From Robertmurraya andreesenii (lineage in GTDB: Bacteria; Bacillota; Bacilli; Bacillales; Cytobacillaceae): a stretch of 64,000 nt of DNA. Position numbers and translations under genes: made by a program. Under the pieces are notes generated by a model that searched no databases, was not told the origin of the DNA, and saw nothing but the letters and a program-made list of their open reading frames with translations. Where the stretch lies: contig NZ_JAUSTU010000009.1 of the NCBI RefSeq assembly GCF_030813005.1, forward strand, positions 1 to 64,000, in the 5' to 3' direction. Of the stretch, positions 23,584 through 31,619 are shown in pieces; within the stretch, counting starts at the first letter, position 1, and every line of letters begins with the position of its first letter.

Positions 23584-24693
23584 TTGGCTTCTAAAACAAA
23601 AAAAGTTGATGCAAAAAAGCAGCTTGAAGTTGTAGAAGAACAGTTTCAAACGATTCAGGTATTAAATGAGGAGGGTGAGGTCGTTAACGAATCGGCTATG
23701 CCTGATATCAGTGAAGAACAGCTTCAAGAATTGATGAAGCGCATGGTTTATACGAGAATTCTCGATCAACGCTCCATTTCTTTAAATAGACAGGGACGTT
23801 TAGGCTTCTATGCACCAACTGCTGGACAAGAGGCTTCCCAGCTTGCTTCTCATTTTGCTCTTGAAAAAGAGGATTTCATTCTTCCAGGTTACCGTGATGT
23901 GCCACAGATCATCTGGCATGGACTTCCACTTTCTCAGGCATTCTTATGGTCTAGAGGACATTTCAAAGGTGGAGATATCCCTGAGGGAGTAAATGTACTT
24001 CCACCGCAAATTATTATTGGTGCTCAGTATGTACAAGCGGCTGGTGTTGCTCTTGGAATGAAGAAGAGGGGTCAGAAGGCTGTTGCTGTTACATATACGG
24101 GTGACGGCGGAACATCACAAGGTGACTTCTATGAAGGAATTAACTTTGCTGGTGCTTATAAAGCTCCTGCGATCTTTATCGTTCAGAATAACCAATTTGC
24201 AATTTCAACCCCGCGTGAAAAGCAAACAGCAGCTAAGACTCTAGCACAAAAAGCCGTTGCAGCTGGAATTCCTGGAGTTCAAGTAGATGGTATGGATCCA
24301 TTAGCAGTATATGCTGCAGTTAAAGATGCTCGTGAGCGTGCGCTTAATGGAGAAGGACCAACCTTGATTGAGACCATGACTTATCGCTATGGTCCACATA
24401 CAATGGCTGGGGATGACCCAACTCGCTACCGTACTTCCGATTTGGATAATGAGTGGGAAAAGAAGGATCCACTTGTTCGATTCCGTAAGTTCCTAGAGAA
24501 AAAAGGTCTATGGAATGAAGAAATGGAAAACGAAACAATTGAAAAAGCAAAAGAAGATATAAAAGCTGCGATTAAAGAAGCAGATAATATTCCTAAGCAG
24601 AAGGTTACGGATTTAATTTCCATCATGCATGAGGAGCTCCCATATAACCTACAGGAGCAATATGAAATTTATCAAGAGAAGGAGTCGAAGTAA
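23584..24693 (+). CDS. pdhA: Pyruvate dehydrogenase E1 alpha subunit
   Basis: A 369-residue thiamine-diphosphate enzyme subunit that, with PdhB, decarboxylates pyruvate and acetylates the E2 lipoyl group. The ThDP/Mg motif GDGGTSQGDFYEGINFAG ends in NN (IFIVQNNQFA). The phosphorylation-loop region YRYGPHTMAGDDPTRYR is conserved. The N-terminal 30 residues are Lys/Glu-rich. The start is a TTG at 23584 behind AAAGGGTG. It is the first gene of pdhABCD. Confidence 0.95.
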   Translation: MASKTKKVDAKKQLEVVEEQFQTIQVLNEEGEVVNESAMPDISEEQLQELMKRMVYTRILDQRSISLNRQGRLGFYAPTAGQEASQLASHFALEKEDFILPGYRDVPQIIWHGLPLSQAFLWSRGHFKGGDIPEGVNVLPPQIIIGAQYVQAAGVALGMKKRGQKAVAVTYTGDGGTSQGDFYEGINFAGAYKAPAIFIVQNNQFAISTPREKQTAAKTLAQKAVAAGIPGVQVDGMDPLAVYAAVKDARERALNGEGPTLIETMTYRYGPHTMAGDDPTRYRTSDLDNEWEKKDPLVRFRKFLEKKGLWNEEMENETIEKAKEDIKAAIKEADNIPKQKVTDLISIMHEELPYNLQEQYEIYQEKESK

Positions 24694-24696
24694 GCT

Positions 24697-25674
24697 ATGG
24701 CGCAAATGACAATGATTCAAGCAATCACGGATGCGTTACGCACAGAATTACGAAATGATCCGAACGTATTAATTTTCGGAGAAGATGTTGGCGTAAACGG
24801 TGGTGTATTCCGTGCAACTGAAGGTCTTCAAGCAGAGTTCGGTGAGGACCGTGTATTTGATACGCCACTAGCTGAGTCAGGAATTGGTGGATTAGCAGTT
24901 GGGCTAAGCTTACAGGGCTTCCGTCCAGTACCAGAAATTCAATTCTTTGGTTTCGTCTATGAAGTAATGGACTCTATTTCTGGCCAATTAGCACGTATGC
25001 GTTACCGTTCTGGTGGGCGCTATAATGCACCTGTGACGATTCGTTCACCATTTGGTGGTGGTGTTCACACACCAGAGATGCATGCCGATAGCTTAGAAGG
25101 TTTAATGGCACAGCAACCAGGATTAAAGGTTGTTATTCCCTCAACTCCTTACGATGCGAAGGGCTTATTAATTTCTGCCATTCGCGATAATGACCCGGTT
25201 ATTTTCCTTGAGCATATGAAACTATACCGTTCCTTCCGCCAAGAGGTACCTGAAGGCGAGTACACGATTCCTCTTGGAAAAGCAGAAGTGAAGCGTGAAG
25301 GTTCTGATTTATCGATCATCACTTACGGTGCTATGGTCCATGAATCACTGAAAGCAGCCGAAGAATTAGAAAAAGAAGGATTCTCTGTTGAGGTTGTTGA
25401 TTTACGTACTGTGAGTCCGCTTGATATTGAAACGATCATTGCTTCTGTTGAAAAAACGGGCCGTGCGGTTGTTGTTCAAGAAGCACAAAAACAAGCAGGA
25501 GTAGCAGCGAATGTTGTTGCCGAAATTAACGATCGTGCAATTCTAAGTTTAGAAGCACCAGTATTGCGTGTAACAGCTCCAGATACTGTTTTTGCATTCC
25601 CACAAGCAGAATCTGTGTGGCTTCCTAATTTTAAAGATATTATTGAGACGAGTAAGAAAGTACTTAATTTCTAA
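24697..25674 (+). CDS. pdhB: Pyruvate dehydrogenase E1 beta subunit
   Basis: A 325-residue partner of PdhA in the E1 heterotetramer, with the transketolase pyrimidine-binding domain in the first half (FGEDVGVNGGVFRAT, DTPLAESGIGGLAVG) and the C-terminal transketolase domain in the second (EVVDLRTVSPLDIETI). It starts three bases after pdhA. A hairpin separates it from pdhC. Confidence 0.95.
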   Translation: MAQMTMIQAITDALRTELRNDPNVLIFGEDVGVNGGVFRATEGLQAEFGEDRVFDTPLAESGIGGLAVGLSLQGFRPVPEIQFFGFVYEVMDSISGQLARMRYRSGGRYNAPVTIRSPFGGGVHTPEMHADSLEGLMAQQPGLKVVIPSTPYDAKGLLISAIRDNDPVIFLEHMKLYRSFRQEVPEGEYTIPLGKAEVKREGSDLSIITYGAMVHESLKAAEELEKEGFSVEVVDLRTVSPLDIETIIASVEKTGRAVVVQEAQKQAGVAANVVAEINDRAILSLEAPVLRVTAPDTVFAFPQAESVWLPNFKDIIETSKKVLNF

Positions 25675-25698
25675 GAATACCATTCAAAATCGATCGGA

Positions 25699-25728
25699 TA
25701 AGGGAAATGGTTTTTCCATTTGCCCTTA
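25699..25728 (+). other. Intercistronic hairpin between pdhB and pdhC
   Basis: TAAGGGAAATGG and CCATTTGCCCTTA form a near-perfect stem with a T5 loop. Partly complementary CGATCGG/TTGATCGG flanks may extend it. No T-run follows, so mRNA processing or stabilisation is more likely than termination. Confidence 0.45.
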
Positions 25729-25776
25729 AACTTGATCGGACATTTGACAACATGAACAATATAGGAGGATGAATCA

Positions 25777-27066
25777 ATGGCATTCCAATTTAGATTGCCT
25801 GATATTGGTGAGGGTATCCATGAAGGCGAAATCGTTAAATGGTTTGTAAAACCAGGGGACAAGGTTCAAGAAGATGATGTTTTATGTGAAGTTCAAAACG
25901 ATAAAGCTGTTGTCGAAATCCCTTCACCAGTTGAAGGATCAGTAATCGAGGTTCTAGTTTCTGAAGGTACGGTTGCAACCGTTGGACAAGTGCTTATTAC
26001 GTTTGATGCACCGGGTTATGAGGACCTGAAGTTCAAAGGAGACGAAGGTGAAGAGACTCCACAGGCTGCTGAAGAAGCGCCACAAGCAGAATCAGTGGAA
26101 AATGCAGCTACCCCTGCAGCGGAAGCGGTAGATCCAAATCGTCGTATTATTGCGATGCCTTCTGTTCGTAAGTATGCGCGTGATAAAGGGATCGATATTC
26201 ATCAGGTTCAAGGCTCGGGCAATAATGGCCGCATCTTAAAAGAGGATATCGATGCCTTCTTAAGTGGAGGAAATGTTGCTCAACAACAAGAGGCCCCTGC
26301 TGCTGTCGCAGAGACAAAAGCCGAGGAGACAAAGCCAGCTGCTGCAGCAATCCCAGCAGGACAATATCCTGAAACTCGTGAGAAGATGAGTGGAATTAGA
26401 AAAGCGATTGCGAAGGCAATGGTGAACTCCAAGCATACAGCTCCACATGTTACTTTAATGGATGAAGTGGATGTAACCAAGCTTGTTGCTAGCCGTAAGA
26501 AATACAAGGAAGTTGCTGCAAGTAAGGGAATTAAACTTACATTCCTTCCATATGTTGTGAAGGCTCTAACAAGTGCATTACGTGAATATCCAGTGTTCAA
26601 CACATCACTAGATGACGCAACAAATGAAATTATTCATAAGCATTATTACAATATTGGAATTGCAGCAGATACGGATAGAGGCTTACTAGTTCCTGTTGTA
26701 AAGGATGCTGACCGCAAATCTATTTTTGCCATTTCTCAGGAAATTAATGAACTTGCTGCAAAAGCACGTGATGGAAAATTAGCTCCAGATGAAATGAAGG
26801 GCGCATCTTGTACGATTTCTAATATTGGTTCCGCAGGTGGCCAGTGGTTCACACCAGTTATTAATCACCCTGAGGTAGCTATCCTTGGAATCGGCCGCAT
26901 TGCAGAAAAGCCAATCGTTAAAGATGGTGAAATTGTAGCCGCTCCAGTCCTTGCTGTTTCACTAAGCTTTGATCATCGAATGATCGATGGTGCGACTGCT
27001 CAAAATGCATTAAATCACATCAAGCGCTTATTAAATGACCCAGAATTAATGCTAATGGAGGCGTAA
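25777..27066 (+). CDS. pdhC: Dihydrolipoamide acetyltransferase (E2) of PDH
   Basis: The 429-residue core of the complex. A lipoyl domain spans 1-80 with the modified Lys43 in VQNDKAVVEIP. It is followed by an Ala/Pro/Glu-rich linker, a peripheral-subunit-binding domain (about 125-167, PSVRKYARDKGIDIHQVQGSG), a second linker, and the catalytic domain (about 200-429) with His400 in FDHRMIDG. There is a single lipoyl domain, as in B. subtilis. AGGAGG precedes the ATG. Confidence 0.96.
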   Translation: MAFQFRLPDIGEGIHEGEIVKWFVKPGDKVQEDDVLCEVQNDKAVVEIPSPVEGSVIEVLVSEGTVATVGQVLITFDAPGYEDLKFKGDEGEETPQAAEEAPQAESVENAATPAAEAVDPNRRIIAMPSVRKYARDKGIDIHQVQGSGNNGRILKEDIDAFLSGGNVAQQQEAPAAVAETKAEETKPAAAAIPAGQYPETREKMSGIRKAIAKAMVNSKHTAPHVTLMDEVDVTKLVASRKKYKEVAASKGIKLTFLPYVVKALTSALREYPVFNTSLDDATNEIIHKHYYNIGIAADTDRGLLVPVVKDADRKSIFAISQEINELAAKARDGKLAPDEMKGASCTISNIGSAGGQWFTPVINHPEVAILGIGRIAEKPIVKDGEIVAAPVLAVSLSFDHRMIDGATAQNALNHIKRLLNDPELMLMEA

Positions 27067-27069
27067 TAA

Positions 27070-28482
27070 ATGGTAGTTGGAGATTTTCCTATTGAGACAG
27101 ATACAATTGTAATTGGAGCAGGTCCTGGGGGATATGTGGCAGCCATTCGTGCCGCACAATTAGGACAAAAGGTAACCATTGTTGAAAAAGGAACTTTAGG
27201 TGGAGTTTGTCTAAATGTTGGATGTATTCCCTCTAAGGCACTAATCGCTGCCGGACACCGTTATGAAACTGCAAAAGAATCAGCTGCGATGGGAATCACG
27301 GCTGAGAATGTGAAAGTCGACTTTTCGAAGGTTCAAGAATGGAAGGGCAGCGTAGTTAAGAAATTAACTGGCGGTGTAGAAGGATTATTAAAAGGAAATA
27401 AAGTGGATATTGTTAGTGGTGAAGCATATTTCGTCGATGCAAACACATTGCGTGTAATGACGGAAAGCTCAGCACAAACCTATACCTTTAAGAATGCAAT
27501 TATTGCTACAGGTTCTCGTCCAATCGAGCTACCAACCTTTAAATATTCTAACCGTGTGATTAACTCAACTGGTGCCTTAAGCTTACCGGAAATTCCTAAG
27601 AAACTAGTCATTATTGGTGGCGGTGTAATCGGGGTTGAGCTAGGTACAGCTTATGCTAACTTTGGAACTGAAGTAACCATTCTTGAAGGTAGCGCAGAGC
27701 TTTTTGCTGGTGCGTTTGAAAAGCAAATGTCTTCCCTTGTTTCACGTAACCTGAAGAAAAAAGGTGCAGAAATCGTAACAAATGCAATGGCAAAAGGTGT
27801 CGTAGAGAAAGAAGACGGCGTCGTTGTTACGTATGAAGCAAAAGGTGAGGAGAAATCTATCGAGGCAGACTATGTTCTTGTTACGGTTGGTCGTCGTCCT
27901 AACACAGATGAAATGGGTCTTGAACAGGCTGGTATTGAGCTTTCAGATCGCGGTCTAATTGCGATTGATAAGCAATGCCGGACAAATGTCCCTAATATTT
28001 ATGCGATTGGGGATATCGTTGCAGGTCCACAGTTAGCACATAAAGCCTCTTATGAAGGAAAAATTGCTGCTGAAGCCATTTCTGGACATAATTCACAAAT
28101 TGATTATATTGGAATTCCAGCAGTTGTTTTCTCTGATCCAGAGCTTGCATCAGTTGGCTACACAGAAGCTCAAGCAAAAGAAGAGGGAATCGAAGTTGCA
28201 GCTGCGAAATTCCCATTTGCAGCCAATGGACGTGCTTTGTCATTAAATAGCACAGATGGCTTCTTAAAGCTTGTTACTCGCAAAGAGGATGGATTAGTTA
28301 TTGGTGCACAAATTGCCGGACCAAGCGCTTCAGACATGATTGCTGAATTAGGCCTAGCGATTGAAGCAGGCATGACTGCAGAGGATTTAGCCTTAACCAT
28401 TCATGCTCATCCAACTCTTGGAGAAATTACAATGGAAGCAGCAGAGGTTGCTCTTGGCAGCCCAATTCATATCGTAAAATAA
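27070..28482 (+). CDS. pdhD: Dihydrolipoamide dehydrogenase (E3)
   Basis: A 470-residue FAD enzyme that reoxidises the lipoyl group and passes electrons to NAD. The FAD motif is GAGPGGYVAA, the redox disulfide is Cys47-Cys52 in GGVCLNVGCIPSK, the NAD motif is GGGVIGVELG, and the catalytic His-Glu lies in HAHPTLGE. It starts three bases after pdhC, with the ribosome site inside the E2 end. It may also serve 2-oxoglutarate dehydrogenase, as in B. subtilis. Confidence 0.96.
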   Translation: MVVGDFPIETDTIVIGAGPGGYVAAIRAAQLGQKVTIVEKGTLGGVCLNVGCIPSKALIAAGHRYETAKESAAMGITAENVKVDFSKVQEWKGSVVKKLTGGVEGLLKGNKVDIVSGEAYFVDANTLRVMTESSAQTYTFKNAIIATGSRPIELPTFKYSNRVINSTGALSLPEIPKKLVIIGGGVIGVELGTAYANFGTEVTILEGSAELFAGAFEKQMSSLVSRNLKKKGAEIVTNAMAKGVVEKEDGVVVTYEAKGEEKSIEADYVLVTVGRRPNTDEMGLEQAGIELSDRGLIAIDKQCRTNVPNIYAIGDIVAGPQLAHKASYEGKIAAEAISGHNSQIDYIGIPAVVFSDPELASVGYTEAQAKEEGIEVAAAKFPFAANGRALSLNSTDGFLKLVTRKEDGLVIGAQIAGPSASDMIAELGLAIEAGMTAEDLALTIHAHPTLGEITMEAAEVALGSPIHIVK

Positions 28483-28485
28483 ACA

Positions 28486-28530
28486 AACAAAAGTCCTTTC
28501 TCGCACAAATGAGAGAGGACTTTTGTTTTT
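28486..28530 (+). terminator. Terminator of the pdh operon
   Basis: AACAAAAGTCCT and AGGACTTTTGTT form a long stem with a few inner pairs (TCTC/GAGA), ending in T residues. Confidence 0.85.
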
Positions 28531-28553
28531 CTCTAGTATAGTTAAAAGCGGTC

Positions 28554-28928
28554 CTAATTTGATAGAGCAGCCGTTATAGGTTGAATGATATCCTCTTTTG
28601 TATTCTCACCATCAACCTTAGCCACAATCTTCTCATTGTAAACGACAATGAGAGCTGGGCAATCCGTTCCTTTAAGTACAGATAAATGCTCCCCTGCTTT
28701 ATTGGGAGACATCGTCTTCATATTTCGAAATTCCTCTGGAAACTGTTGTCTCAGTTCAATAATGGCATCATAATATGGAGCTTCAATTTGAAGATCCGCT
28801 GTCTTAGATTCATTGGATAAAAATACAACTTGTTTTATGTTCCTCTCAAACTGAAGATTTGCATCCTCTGAATGCTGGCAAGCCGTTACAAGAGACAGAA
28901 TTATCATGATAACCGGTAAGACTCTCAT
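28554..28928 (-). CDS. slp: Small lipoprotein, Slp-like
   Basis: A 124-residue protein with a signal and the lipobox LVTAC (Cys17). The mature domain is about 108 residues of alpha/beta character with one more Cys. The position just after pdhD and the length match B. subtilis slp, a small peptidoglycan-associated lipoprotein. I rely mainly on location and architecture, so the name is tentative. GTGAGG precedes the ATG. It converges with pdhD. Confidence 0.6.
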   Translation of the reverse strand: MRVLPVIMIILSLVTACQHSEDANLQFERNIKQVVFLSNESKTADLQIEAPYYDAIIELRQQFPEEFRNMKTMSPNKAGEHLSVLKGTDCPALIVVYNEKIVAKVDGENTKEDIIQPITAALSN

Positions 28929-29093
28929 CTTATAGCCTCACTTTTCATATATTACTACCGAGAACCATTACTTTCTATCTTATCATAGAGAATTTTTTAA
29001 ACATTCAATGTCACCTAAATGTTACACAAATGAAAAATATCAACCTTCTTTTTATCATAGAATGAATTAATCTTTAAATTAGGTGGTTGCTCG

Positions 29094-29330
29094 ATGAAGA
29101 ATTATATTGTTTTGGTAATTCAGTTAATGATATGGAGTGGTTATACGCTTATTGAATGGCTATCGAAGCATGACCAGGGCTTATATAATTTTCTCATGTT
29201 TTGCGTATTTCTCTATATTGCGATCATTTCAGCAAATACTATAGTCCGCTCTTTAAGAAAAACGTTCATTCTCACCTTGTCAAGCCTAGTTATTTATACA
29301 TTTATTCATACCATTTTAAATTTTATCTAG
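29094..29330 (+). CDS. Small membrane protein, unknown
   Basis: A 78-residue protein with two clear hydrophobic segments (about 4-20 and 31-48) and a third near the C-terminus, separated by short charged loops (EWLSKHDQG, RSLRKT). I recognise no family. AGGTGG lies before the ATG. It precedes the polysaccharide deacetylase gene by 66 bases and may share its promoter. Confidence 0.55.
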   Translation: MKNYIVLVIQLMIWSGYTLIEWLSKHDQGLYNFLMFCVFLYIAIISANTIVRSLRKTFILTLSSLVIYTFIHTILNFI

Positions 29331-29395
29331 TCGATGGCTATTATTTTCTAATACAATAGAGGAGATAACTAGCTGAATATGTAGGAGTGACTAGA

Positions 29396-30217
29396 TTGAA
29401 AAAATTGCTTATCGTCTTATCTCTAATTGCACTAATGGCTGGCTGCAGCAACATACAGTCCAAGGAAGAGAAAAAGGAAAAGACAAGTGAGCCTGCCAGT
29501 AAGGTTCAAGAACAACAGGTGGTCAAGGATGATGAAACGAAGCAGGAGGCTGAGACCGTCGTTACGGAAGTTACAAAGATAGAACCACTTTATGAAATCA
29601 ATCAAAAAAATTGGTCTGTGGTACCGATTGGAGACGCAGATGCGCATATTGTCTTGCTAACGGTTGATGATGCGCCTGATAAGCATGCTTTAGAAATGGC
29701 CCATACCCTGAGCGGGTTAGGAGTGAAAGCAATTTTCTTCGTCAATGGCCATTTTCTTGATACAGAGGAAGAGGCCAATGTTTTAAAGGAAATTCATAAT
29801 CTAGGGTTTCCAATCGGAAATCACACCTATTCACATCGTAATTTAAAGGACTTAAATGAAGAGGAGCAAATCCAAGAGATTATATCTGTAAATGATCGAG
29901 TTGAAGAAATAATTGGTGAAAGGCCAAAATTCTTTCGAGCACCTTTTGGGGTGAATACAGATGTCTCAAGAAAGGTTGTCGCTGATGAGAAAATGATTTT
30001 GATGAATTGGACCTATGGCTATGATTGGGAGAAGGATTATCAATCCAAGGAAGCATTAGCGGATATTATGGTTAATACCCCCTTTCTCAAAAATGGTGCC
30101 AATTTACTTATGCACGATCGGGCTTGGACAAATGAAGCTCTTGCAGATATCGTAAAAGGAATTCAAGCAAAAGGATTTGAAATGGTGGATCCGAATCTTA
30201 TTAGAACAATAGAATAA
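29396..30217 (+). CDS. Polysaccharide deacetylase lipoprotein
   Basis: A 273-residue lipoprotein: MKKLLIVLSLIALMAGC signal with lipobox LMAGC, a Lys/Glu/Gln-rich linker, then a NodB-type carbohydrate esterase 4 domain. Motif 1 reads TVDDAPD (TFDDGP in most members, metal Asp present), motif 2 HTYSH, motif 3 RAPFG, and the late His is in LLMHDRAW. Active-site residues are thus largely kept, and a peptidoglycan or glycan deacetylase outside the membrane is likely. The start is a TTG at 29396 with AGGAG eight bases upstream; a GTG three codons earlier overlaps that site. Confidence 0.8.
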   Translation: MKKLLIVLSLIALMAGCSNIQSKEEKKEKTSEPASKVQEQQVVKDDETKQEAETVVTEVTKIEPLYEINQKNWSVVPIGDADAHIVLLTVDDAPDKHALEMAHTLSGLGVKAIFFVNGHFLDTEEEANVLKEIHNLGFPIGNHTYSHRNLKDLNEEEQIQEIISVNDRVEEIIGERPKFFRAPFGVNTDVSRKVVADEKMILMNWTYGYDWEKDYQSKEALADIMVNTPFLKNGANLLMHDRAWTNEALADIVKGIQAKGFEMVDPNLIRTIE

Positions 30218-30257
30218 ATAAGCGAAAAGGACAGCTTTGCCGTCCTTTTCGTTTATT
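30216..30257. terminator. Bidirectional terminator
   Basis: AAATAAGCGAAAAGGAC and GTCCTTTTCGTTTATTT form a long stem around a 9-base loop between the convergent deacetylase and DUF1885 genes. It overlaps both gene ends by one to five bases. Confidence 0.8.
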
Positions 30258-30687
30258 TCCTTGGATAATAGTACATGATTCTGCCATTGAAAAGATGAAG
30301 CTCTCCTTTAAGCTTCTTGGCAAGGAACTTGCAGAATTCATTTGCTTTCCCTTTATCCCCAAATGTTGAGGTCTCTGGAAGGGTAATCTGAATGTAGGCC
30401 TGCTCGCGTTCTGTTCCATCGTCATCGGTGAGTTTTTCTTTATCAACACCGAGTAGAATGATATTGTAGTTATTTTCGTGGGACTTTAAATAGAACCATT
30501 TTCCCTTTCCCTCTGGTTTTTCGATAATTTCATAAGGAAAGGATGCTTCCTTGTACTCCCAATCTACCTGCATGCCTGTTTTACCTGTAATGTCTTTATA
30601 ATAATGGAATAGCTCTATCACATCTTCTGTGGTAACGCTTTCCTTTTCCGATTCAGGAACGAGTTTTATGTAAGCATTGCTTGGCAT
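30253..30687 (-). CDS. DUF1885 family protein
   Basis: A 144-residue soluble protein beginning MPSNAYIKLVPESEKE and ending in a Tyr-rich tail. It matches the DUF1885 family of Bacillus from memory. The function is unknown. GGGGGA lies seven bases before the ATG at 30687; an ATG eight codons earlier overlaps that site. Confidence 0.7.
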   Translation of the reverse strand: MPSNAYIKLVPESEKESVTTEDVIELFHYYKDITGKTGMQVDWEYKEASFPYEIIEKPEGKGKWFYLKSHENNYNIILLGVDKEKLTDDDGTEREQAYIQITLPETSTFGDKGKANEFCKFLAKKLKGELHLFNGRIMYYYPRK

Positions 30688-30944
30688 TGAAACTTCCCCC
30701 ATTTCTAACATACTTTTGCAAAATAACCCACCTTTGTTTCTATTCTATTCTATCAAAGTTTTAAAAGAAGTGACAACAATCAGAGTGAAAAATCCACTTT
30801 GCATAAATAAGTAGCATAAATGAGGACTTTTTCTCGAAGATTAGGTTATGGCAATTATATGACATATTAATGAAAGTCATTGAATAATATGTCGAAATAA
30901 ATTATAATAAAATTCTAAAAATTAAAATAAAAAGGAGGCTCCAT

Positions 30945-31244
30945 ATGGATCTATTTGAAAAATTATATGATGAGGAAGAAAAGTCAAAGGTTCGCTTTGT
31001 GGGATTTACAACTGAGTCCACCCGCTATGATTTTGGCATTGTTTACACAAGTTTGTTTTTTGGCAAACCTCTTGTCATTTGTATGCAAACTGGCCGCTCT
31101 ACACTCCTCGACCCAAAAGACCTCGAAGATATCGAGTATATCCAATCTGCTTTTCGGATTCAAGACGAGCAGCAAGCCATTGATTTAATTGAATTCTTCA
31201 AAACTGCTTTGCCAATTCTGCCCTTTGAACCTCAGTATGAATAA
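30945..31244 (+). CDS. DUF3055 family protein
   Basis: A 99-residue acidic soluble protein (DLFEKLYDEEEKSKVRFVGF, then TTESTRYDFGIVYTSLFFGKP) conserved in Bacillales. The function is unknown. AAGGAGG lies upstream. It is followed on the opposite strand by the SR1 terminator. Confidence 0.75.
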   Translation: MDLFEKLYDEEEKSKVRFVGFTTESTRYDFGIVYTSLFFGKPLVICMQTGRSTLLDPKDLEDIEYIQSAFRIQDEQQAIDLIEFFKTALPILPFEPQYE

Positions 31245-31307
31245 AAGGAAGTGGACAAAAGAAGAGCATACTCATTAGAGTATGCTCGTTATTATTATGC
31301 GATAAGA

Positions 31308-31424
31308 TTATTTTTCTTCGTTTGTTGGGTGGCAGCAGCTGCATTTTGCGTAAAGAACTGTTACCTTTTCATCTTCATAATGATCAATTGTTGACTCACA
31401 TGTTTGGCAAACGATTGTACCCAT
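31308..31424 (-). CDS. GapA-binding peptide SR1P
   Basis: A 38-residue peptide starting MGTIVCQTCESTIDHYEDEK, followed by VTVLYAKCSCC. This is the SR1P family: the MGTIVCQ start, the EDEKVTVLY centre and a second Cys cluster, giving five Cys and a likely zinc site. In B. subtilis SR1P binds the glyceraldehyde-3-phosphate dehydrogenase GapA and promotes its interaction with RNase J1. AAAGGAG lies nine bases before the ATG. The gene is short and easily missed. Confidence 0.88.
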   Translation of the reverse strand: MGTIVCQTCESTIDHYEDEKVTVLYAKCSCCHPTNEEK

Positions 31425-31466
31425 CTTTCATTTCTCCTTTGTGTTAGGTTATCTTGCATGATGACT

Positions 31467-31480
31467 TGAAAGCGTTTAAT
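31467..31480 (-). promoter_or_regulatory. cre-like site in the SR1 leader
   Basis: TGAAAGCGTTTAAT fits the CcpA operator consensus TGWAANCGNTNWCA except at the last two bases. It lies 14-27 bases inside the expected transcript, a roadblock position. Glucose repression of SR1 is known in B. subtilis (CcpN, with CcpA contributing). I did not find a convincing CcpN site. Confidence 0.45.
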
Positions 31481-31493
31481 AATCTTTAATTAC

Positions 31494-31522
31494 ATAATAA
31501 TATAACATTATTCGAAAATCAA
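31494..31522 (-). promoter_or_regulatory. Predicted sigma-A promoter of SR1
   Basis: On the minus strand: TTGATT (31522-31517), 17 bases, TATTAT (31499-31494). Confidence 0.55.
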
Positions 31523-31592
31523 GCATAAATTGTATAACACATTTGGTTTTTTTCTCGTAAAGGTATGACCAACTCATCCCAATCCGCAAACA

Positions 31593-31619
31593 AAAAATCG
31601 GCCATAGCGGCCGATTTTT
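31593..31619. terminator. Terminator of speA
   Basis: AAAAATCGGCC and GGCCGATTTTT form a perfect 11-bp stem with a 5-base loop. It overlaps the speA stop and can act in both directions. Confidence 0.8.

Larger units (their letters stand above)
31264..31488 (-). ncRNA. SR1-type dual-function small RNA
   Basis: A transcription unit between pdhD and speA with a promoter at 31494-31522, an internal 38-residue ORF (SR1P) and a terminator hairpin at 31264-31287 (GAGCATACTC with its complement) followed in the minus direction by TTCTTTT. The predicted length is about 225-230 bases, near the 205 of B. subtilis SR1. SR1 base-pairs with ahrC mRNA in B. subtilis; the pairing region was not verified here. 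A cre-like site lies in the transcribed region. Confidence 0.75.
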
